From positions 1 to 64,000 of the forward strand of contig NZ_JACJTQ010000012.1 of NCBI RefSeq assembly GCF_014698735.1: a stretch of DNA of 64,000 bases. The letters are read 5' to 3'. The notes under the pieces are model-generated. The model did no database searches. It saw only the letters and a program-made list of their open reading frames with translations, and was not told the origin of the DNA. The position numbers were made by a program, and so were the translations under genes. Origin of the DNA: Anabaena catenula FACHB-362 (lineage in GTDB: Bacteria; Cyanobacteriota; Cyanobacteriia; Cyanobacteriales; Nostocaceae). Every line of letters starts with the position of its first letter. Positions within the stretch are counted from its first letter, which is position 1. This document shows positions 58,660 through 64,000 of the stretch, one piece after another.

Positions 58660-58720
58660 GGTGACGGGGCGGGTGTGAGAGAAAGATGTTTTCAAATTTC
58701 TCACCCACCCTGGCATCACC
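58660..58720 (+). terminator. Long imperfect hairpin after the peptide gene
   Basis: GGTGA at 58660-58664 pairs with TCACC at 58716-58720, and GGGTG plus TGAGA at 58671-58680 pair with TCTCA plus CACCC at 58699-58710, with a two-base bulge. It may be a terminator or a structured RNA end. Confidence 0.4.
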
Positions 58721-58758
58721 GTGCCAAAAAAGGTGTTTTGTACGCTAAGTGTTGTGGC

Positions 58759-58910
58759 TCGCAATCATAAATGCTCCGGCTTACAAACAAGACATTATTT
58801 ATAATTGCAAGCCAATTTACAATTAATGTGAGCCACAACACATTCTTAATTGCAATTAATGTGAGCCAGAAATTTTCTTGTTTGCGAACCGGAGGGTTTA
58901 TGATTGCAAG
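58759..58910. repeat. Imperfect inverted repeat, about 150 bp
   Basis: The left arm at 58759-58791 (TCGCAATCATAAATGCTCCGG start) pairs with the right arm at 58877-58910 (CTTGTTTGCGAACCGG start). Between them ATTAATGTGAGCCA is repeated directly near 58823 and 58856. It looks like a decayed element; no gene. Confidence 0.5.
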
Positions 58911-59311
58911 CAGCAACAAATAGGGAATAGGCAACAGCAAAAGGAATACAGAGATTTTTAGTTTTTGACAAAATGTATAATTAATTTTGCTGAGGTACTT
59001 ATTGCAGCTTTGAGGCGATTCTTTCTACAATTGACTCCATCGCAGTCCTAAATGATACGTGACAAATAATCAAGCCTGTAATGCTTGTCAACCAAGGATT
59101 TTTATCTCCGTATTTAATCAGAAATGGTTTCATATTGCTATATAATTATCACAATGGCAATTCTCTTATGGGCAAAGTGAGTGCGATCGCTCCGCTCTCT
59201 TCTCTACGTTCCCGGAGCGTGTCGTAGACAGAGGCTACGCGTAGCTTAATTCCCCGGAAAGATACGCCGTAGGCATTGCTTGGCAAGGCTGTTTTGCAAT
59301 TGATACTTCAA
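58911..59311. other. Repeat-rich intergenic region
   Basis: No gene. A GC-rich dispersed repeat at about 59180-59250 (GCGATCGCTCCGC, GCGTGTCGTAGACAGAGGC, TACGCGTAGC) lies just before the substrate-binding gene and makes its true start hard to place. Confidence 0.4.
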
Positions 59312-60367
59312 ATGCCTGGAATTTTTGCCTGTGTTTCTGCTTTAACTAATATCTTTGACATTAGACAACAAGTGCAAAAATCCCTCGGTGTCATGTTTGG
59401 TGTGACTTTATGTCTCAGTTTAATATTGCATAGTTGCTTCCTGATTCCCAAAACCCAACTACAACCACTAACGATAGGTATCACTACCTGGCCTGGATTT
59501 GACATTGTTCTCTATGCCAAAGCCACCAACATCTTCAAGGGTCGGGGTTTGGATGTAAATCTAGTCCGGTTTGAAAATCAGCAAGATTCTTCCAGGGCAG
59601 TCATGCGAGGCGCACTAGATGCCGCATTTGTGGCTCTTTGGGATGCAGTACAGGTCGATGCGGGAGACGATAAACCCGTGATTGTACTTGTCACCAATAT
59701 TTCCTATGGGGCTGATGGTATTGTTGCCCAAGCCCCCATCAAAACGGTCAAAGATTTGAAAGGTAAGCGAGTTGGAGCCAAACTGGGTACGGTTAACCAT
59801 TTAATTCTGTTGGAAGCCCTCCAGCAACACAAAATGTTACCGACCGATGTACAAATAGCAGATATTGCTAATGAAACAGCGGCTCAACTGGTAGAAAAAA
59901 AACTGCTTGATGCGGCCGTGATCTGGCAACCACTTTTAGGTGAGACAGCGAAGAAAGCTCAGGGAAATATTATTTATACAACTCAAGAATTAGACAGCCT
60001 GGTAATTGATACACTGCTGACTCGTAAAGCAAACGTCCAGGCTAAAAAAACAGAACTAATTCAGTTTTTGTCTGCCTGGTTAGATATCATGTATGCAGTC
60101 CAGACAAAGCCAGCAGAAGTTTATGAAAAAGTTGCTGAACTTCTCAAACAATCACCAGCCTCTTTTGCCAGTGATTATGCTGGTTTAAAAAAAGGTGACA
60201 TCCCAATGCAAAAACGGATGTTTCAAGACCAAGGTCGCTTGCAGCAAGGACTGGAACAGATGAGTCAGTTGCTACAGTCCGACAAAAGAGCAGGGAGATT
60301 GCCACGTCAGGATCTGGAAATCAATCGGGAACTGATTACGACTGCAATTGAGGGTTGGAAATCTTGA
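59312..60367 (+). CDS. ABC-type substrate-binding protein (nitrate/sulfonate/taurine-like)
   Basis: A periplasmic-type binding protein of about 350 residues. The mature part starts LTIGITTWPGFDIVLYAKAT and has ALDAAFVALWDAVQ, VKDLKGKRVGAKLGTVNHL and DAAVIWQPLLGE, as in SsuA/TauA/NMT1-like proteins. A hydrophobic stretch (VTLCLSLILHSCF) serves as signal, with LHSC a possible lipobox. The start is uncertain: the frame is open to a TTG at 59276 in a dispersed repeat, and GTG at 59372 or ATG at 59393 would give shorter leaders. It overlaps the histidine kinase gene, and no permease or ATPase gene is present, so it may serve as a sensor partner. Confidence 0.8.
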   Translation: MPGIFACVSALTNIFDIRQQVQKSLGVMFGVTLCLSLILHSCFLIPKTQLQPLTIGITTWPGFDIVLYAKATNIFKGRGLDVNLVRFENQQDSSRAVMRGALDAAFVALWDAVQVDAGDDKPVIVLVTNISYGADGIVAQAPIKTVKDLKGKRVGAKLGTVNHLILLEALQQHKMLPTDVQIADIANETAAQLVEKKLLDAAVIWQPLLGETAKKAQGNIIYTTQELDSLVIDTLLTRKANVQAKKTELIQFLSAWLDIMYAVQTKPAEVYEKVAELLKQSPASFASDYAGLKKGDIPMQKRMFQDQGRLQQGLEQMSQLLQSDKRAGRLPRQDLEINRELITTAIEGWKS

Positions 60368-62079
60368 GGGGATTATCCTGGTTACGTACACACAATCTAT
60401 CACAGCAACTTCTCTTTAGCTGTGGTTTGTCCCTGGCAACTGTTGGGTTAGGAACCCTGTGGATTAATTATCAGTTGATCCAATCAGACCTGGAAAAACA
60501 AGTCCGCACACGCGCTCAAATAATTACGCAATCGATTGAATTTGCCAGTGAAGGACTGTTAGAAGTCGAGCAACGTCATATTTTACGGCGAATTATTCAG
60601 AACTATGCAACTTTACCCGCCATCATCGAGATTACCATTGTTAACGGAGATGGAATCATTTTGGCAGATAGTCAAGGAAGCCAAAAGCGTTTATATACAG
60701 AAAAACATCCAGAATTGCGATTAGGCGTTCACCAGTCTGCGAATACGGGCATTGCCACTGCTTATGAGATAGTGTTGGATAAAAAACCAGTATTGGTGCA
60801 AATCTTGCCTTTTAGCAGTGTTCTGTTTGGGACTTCCGGACGACGGGGGTTAGCGATCGCTATTGTAGACTTGAGACAAATGAAAGCCCAAGCTGGCAGA
60901 GCTTTTCTTACTTCTACGCTCACATTGCTGTCGGGGATTGTGATTATTTTGTGGTTGATGTGGGTACTGATTCGGAAAAATGTTTTGCGTCCCCTGAATA
61001 TTTTGAACCAGGCGGTAGCTATTAGTAAAGAAACAGCTACCTTCTCTATGCCGGAAAAAATACCTGCCAATGAAATTCAGTTTTTAGCAAATACATTTCA
61101 GGCTGTCTTTGAGCAACTACAAGCTCATGAACAACTCAAAACTGAGATTACCCAGCGTCAAAAGGTGGAAGAAATATTGCGGGAAAGTGAAGCTAGAGAA
61201 CGAAGTAAATCTGAACAATTAGAACGAACATTACAGGAATTGCAACAGGCTCAAATTCAACTCGTGCAAAATGAAAAAATGTCCAGTCTGGGACAGTTGG
61301 TGGCTGGAGTTGCCCATGAAATCAATAATCCTGTCAATTTTATCCACGGTAATCTTAGCCATCTTGAGGATTATGCCCAAGACTTACTGCGGGTAATTCA
61401 CTTATATCAAGAACATTTAAAGATGAATCCTGAATTTCAGGCTTTATCTGAAAAAATTGATCTAATGTACATCCAAGAAGATTTACCAAAAATCCTCGGT
61501 TCTATGAAAGTTGGTACTCACCGTATCCGCGAAATTGTGCTATCGTTACGTACTTTTTCCCGTCTGGATGAAGCTGAATTCAAGGCTGTGGAGATTCACG
61601 AGGGTATCGATAGTACGTTGATGATTTTGCAACATCGTCTTAAAGAACAACCAAACCGTCCAGCTATTCAAGTTATCAAAAACTATAGCAAATTACCTTT
61701 ACTAGAATGTTACGCTGGACAAATTAATCAGGTGTTTATGAATATTCTCAGCAATGCCATTGATACTTTAGAAGAGAGAATGCTCAAGGAGCCGCTACTT
61801 CCAAAAATTACCATTCATACTTCGTTAATCGATTCAGATTGGGTAAAAATTGCGATCGCTGATAACGGTCTAGGAATGCCAGAAAACATTCAAAAACAGA
61901 TTTTTAATCCCTTCTTCACCACCAAATCGGTTGGGAAGGGAACGGGAATGGGAATGTCAATTAGTTATCAAATTATTACTGAAAGACATAGGGGCTTTTT
62001 GGAATGTTTTTCTATAAATGGTGCAGGAACTGAGTTTGTTATTAAAATTCCTATTTATCAACAAGATAAGAATGGCTAA
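60355..62079 (+). CDS. Sensor histidine kinase with HAMP domain
   Basis: A 574-residue membrane sensor kinase. It has TM helices near 17-38 (LLFSCGLSLATVGLGTLWI) and 180-203 (LTLLSGIVIILWLMWVLI), and between them an extracytoplasmic domain of about 140 residues. Then come a HAMP linker, a coiled coil (EARERSKSEQLERTLQELQQ), the H-box LVAGVAHEINNPVNF, and the ATPase boxes NILSNAID, IADNGLGMP and GKGTGMGMSIS. The start is TTG: the frame opens at 60355, but GAGGG at 60350 is better spaced for the TTG at 60364. It overlaps the binding-protein gene, so the binding protein probably signals through this kinase. No response regulator is adjacent. Confidence 0.9.
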   Translation: MEILRGLSWLRTHNLSQQLLFSCGLSLATVGLGTLWINYQLIQSDLEKQVRTRAQIITQSIEFASEGLLEVEQRHILRRIIQNYATLPAIIEITIVNGDGIILADSQGSQKRLYTEKHPELRLGVHQSANTGIATAYEIVLDKKPVLVQILPFSSVLFGTSGRRGLAIAIVDLRQMKAQAGRAFLTSTLTLLSGIVIILWLMWVLIRKNVLRPLNILNQAVAISKETATFSMPEKIPANEIQFLANTFQAVFEQLQAHEQLKTEITQRQKVEEILRESEARERSKSEQLERTLQELQQAQIQLVQNEKMSSLGQLVAGVAHEINNPVNFIHGNLSHLEDYAQDLLRVIHLYQEHLKMNPEFQALSEKIDLMYIQEDLPKILGSMKVGTHRIREIVLSLRTFSRLDEAEFKAVEIHEGIDSTLMILQHRLKEQPNRPAIQVIKNYSKLPLLECYAGQINQVFMNILSNAIDTLEERMLKEPLLPKITIHTSLIDSDWVKIAIADNGLGMPENIQKQIFNPFFTTKSVGKGTGMGMSISYQIITERHRGFLECFSINGAGTEFVIKIPIYQQDKNG

Positions 62080-62554
62080 TTGATTCAGCCAAATGTTACG
62101 AAGTTATGCGATAATTTTTGGATTATTCTTAAGCTTTCTTCGGGTGCTTTCATCAAAGTGGGATAAAAGCTTATTTTTTTGTTATAGCCGTGGACAGGGT
62201 GGTTAGGACATCAATTGATAATGAAACTCTCACTACAAGAGGGTTTTACTCCTGACTCCTGACTCCTGACTCCTGCTATACATGATTATAAATTTCCCCG
62301 CCGACTTACTTAGGGCTTGCTGTTCGCGGAGCGTGCCGTTAGCCATATAAAACGAAAACCTAGATAAATCAAGGGATTGAGGAAGATGAAAGGCGAGAAT
62401 GGTGCCAGGAATAGACATTCAACCCATCAAAAACCGAACTGACAAGTCAGCGCTTACGCTATCAATTTTTCTTTCTTCGAGACTATTCTTAGCTGCTTCT
62501 GATTCTTCCTCCTGACTCCTGACTCCTAGCCCTCACGAAAAGACTTTTTCAGCA
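62080..62554. other. Repeat-filled gap after the kinase gene
   Basis: No gene. TCCTGAC heptamers lie at about 62250-62274 and 62508-62527. The region from 62309 to 62560 is the second copy of the 225-bp MITE-like element, listed next. Confidence 0.5.
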
Positions 62555-62560
62555 TTAATT
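62309..62560. mobile_element. MITE-like element, diverged second copy
   Basis: It begins near CTTAGGGCTTGCTG (62309-62322) and ends AGACTTTTTCAGCATTAATT (62541-62560). It shares AAAACCTAGATAAATCAAGGG-type and GGAATAGACATT blocks with 57850-58074, and TCCTGAC heptamers near its end. Its left half carries an inserted GCGGAGCGTGCCG tract. Its right end contains the stop codon of the WYL gene on the minus strand. Confidence 0.6.
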
Positions 62561-64000
62561 TGTATAATTCACCATAATTTCTTCACCTATTGTCTTTACC
62601 CTCTCTACCAAATCTTCTGGAGTGATGACCTTCACACCTCCACCAAACCCAACAATCCATCTTTGCAAATCAAAATCATCTAATGTCCATTTAGGAAATA
62701 TTGCTTGAAAACGATGGGGGAAATAGCGATCGCTTGTTCTATCCAAACAAAATAGCGACTTGGGTAAATTACTCGTTGTCTTCTGAATTGGTGGAGACAT
62801 TTTCATCTGTGCGAACCGTTTTGTCCCCTCGGTAATAAAGGGATAAATGCGATCGCTAAACCACAGTTCCACCGTCACGCAGACTTGCATTCGTTCTTGT
62901 TGATCTGTACTGAGAAATTGTTGTTGGTCAATGCTGCTATTTCCTAAGTACATCCCCGCACCAGATTTAAATAATTGCTGTAACTTTTGTAGTGCCTTTT
63001 CCTGTGATTCTCCGTTGCGTTGTTGGCTTTGCGGTCTACCTAAACACAGTCTATCCAGACGTTCAAAACGCAATAAACCAGAAGTTTCACCACTTACGCA
63101 CTCATAACCCAAGTACCAAGCAAAGTTAGAAAAAACCATTTGCAATGGATAGGCTAAGAAAAAGTTTTTTTCATCCCCTTCGTATCTACCCACACCTGCA
63201 AACCGTTGTAACTCCAACAGCCTTCCTTCGACAATTGCTGTTTCCAACTGAGTGAGATTATTACTTAAGGCGCTACTATGGAGATGCTTGGGGTCTATGA
63301 TAGAGCTATTGGCGATCGCTCTCACTGGATATATATTTTCCGTATTTTCAATAGTATGTGTTTGTAACAATCGTTGCTTAAACATTTCATAGATTGCTAA
63401 AGCTTGGGGGTCATTTAAACTATTGGCTTGGGATTGAATAATATCAAAAACTTTGATTAATTCTGGTTTAGAAAGAATGCCTGTACCAGCAAAATAACCG
63501 TGACGCATGGGAAACTCAGGTAATATTTTATAAGGTTTTAAAACTTTTTCAATATCTTTACGAATTGTAGCTTTTTGTTGACGATGGTTGTTAATTACTC
63601 CAGCTTGTGCAAGAGAGCGAATTAAAGTATTCAAACTACCTACACCCATGTCAGCTAAAAAAGGGTAGTGGATAATAAAGCGAATCGTGCCAATTAACCG
63701 CTCAAAAACTTGTTTATCTGAGTAAGAGTGGAATCCACTTAAAGATATCAATTCATCACTTTTAAAATCTTGAGTATTTTGACTAATTACAGGGAAAGTA
63801 GTATGGATAATTCCTTGAGTTTCCAGCCATTGTAAATCATCCGCTATCGCATCTTTATTTGCATAAACCACACCCCGCAGTTTAGCCATAATAGTAGTAA
63901 TTTCTTCTAGAGAATTGGTAACATTAGGAAGATAACCCAAAATATTTTCTAATGATTTAGGTTGACTTAGATGAAATTCTCCAATTCCCGGATAGTTAAT
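62555..64000 (-). CDS. WYL-domain transcriptional regulator (5' end beyond window)
   Basis: The reading frame runs to the right edge of the window: codons continue past the TTG at 63940 as INYPGIGEFHLSQPKSLEN, so the start lies outside. The 482 visible codons hold the WYL core (FLAYPLQMVFSNFAWYLGYE, then GLLRFERLDRL) and an upstream HTH-like part (RKDIEKVLKPYKILPEF). WYL proteins sense ligands or nucleic acid and control transcription, including of defence genes. Its stop lies in a MITE end. Confidence 0.85.
   Translation of the reverse strand: MNYPGIGEFHLSQPKSLENILGYLPNVTNSLEEITTIMAKLRGVVYANKDAIADDLQWLETQGIIHTTFPVISQNTQDFKSDELISLSGFHSYSDKQVFERLIGTIRFIIHYPFLADMGVGSLNTLIRSLAQAGVINNHRQQKATIRKDIEKVLKPYKILPEFPMRHGYFAGTGILSKPELIKVFDIIQSQANSLNDPQALAIYEMFKQRLLQTHTIENTENIYPVRAIANSSIIDPKHLHSSALSNNLTQLETAIVEGRLLELQRFAGVGRYEGDEKNFFLAYPLQMVFSNFAWYLGYECVSGETSGLLRFERLDRLCLGRPQSQQRNGESQEKALQKLQQLFKSGAGMYLGNSSIDQQQFLSTDQQERMQVCVTVELWFSDRIYPFITEGTKRFAQMKMSPPIQKTTSNLPKSLFCLDRTSDRYFPHRFQAIFPKWTLDDFDLQRWIVGFGGGVKVITPEDLVERVKTIGEEIMVNYTN

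Overview
The window looks like chromosomal DNA of a filamentous cyanobacterium (Nostoc/Anabaena-like). The signs are AT-rich DNA, frequent GCGATCGC (HIP1-type) octamers inside and outside genes, Calx-beta/SBBP/RTX surface proteins, CHAT-STAND-WD40 and NB-ARC proteins, a sigma-70-like gene beside a DUF1822 gene, many short palindromic and MITE-like repeats, and TCCTGAC heptamer repeats. No phage capsid, terminase or portal gene, no tRNA or rRNA, and no intact transposase was seen.

Left part (1-24,280): an AraC-type regulator remnant; a large secreted SBBP/Calx-beta/RTX protein; a 5'-truncated metalloprotease whose apparent N-terminus lies in a dispersed repeat; an NB-ARC STAND protein on the minus strand; a serralysin-like M10 protease with Calx-beta domains; a tandem pair of von Willebrand A proteins; a glyoxalase-GNAT fusion; a 1565-residue CHAT-STAND-WD40 protein; two exported proteins (LysM plus lysozyme-like, and CAP domain); and a sigma-like/DUF1822 pair.

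Centre (24,282-54,505): a contractile injection system of the eCIS type, close in plan to the thylakoid-anchored system described in Anabaena. Standard parts are the sheath, three tube-like proteins, a tail chaperone-like protein, the Afp7-like hub, a VgrG-like spike, a gp25 wedge, baseplate J, tail protein I, an AAA+ ATPase and a DUF4255 terminator on the minus strand. Around them are unusual accessory genes: a DUF4159 protein; two single-pass membrane proteins with Ig-like N-termini (one carrying WD40 repeats, one a proline-rich tail); a degenerate-kinase/TM/substrate-binding-protein fusion; a 1231-residue protein with 40 tandem repeats; a 48-residue protein sharing a helical motif with it; and two likely cargo proteins. 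One cargo candidate is a TcdA/TcdB-like glycosyltransferase and the other a DUF4157 protein with a glycine-zipper tail. They share an N-terminal motif that may be a loading signal. I found no separate PAAR tip, fibre or conventional tape-measure gene.

Right part (54,506-64,000): a lipocalin-like protein, a cytochrome P450 and a short-chain dehydrogenase in one direction, followed by a small peptide gene with a double-glycine leader. After a repeat-rich stretch come a nitrate/sulfonate-type substrate-binding protein overlapping a sensor histidine kinase, then a WYL-domain regulator that runs off the right edge. Many intergenic gaps here are filled by TIR-bounded elements, two of which reach into the stop codons of neighbouring genes.
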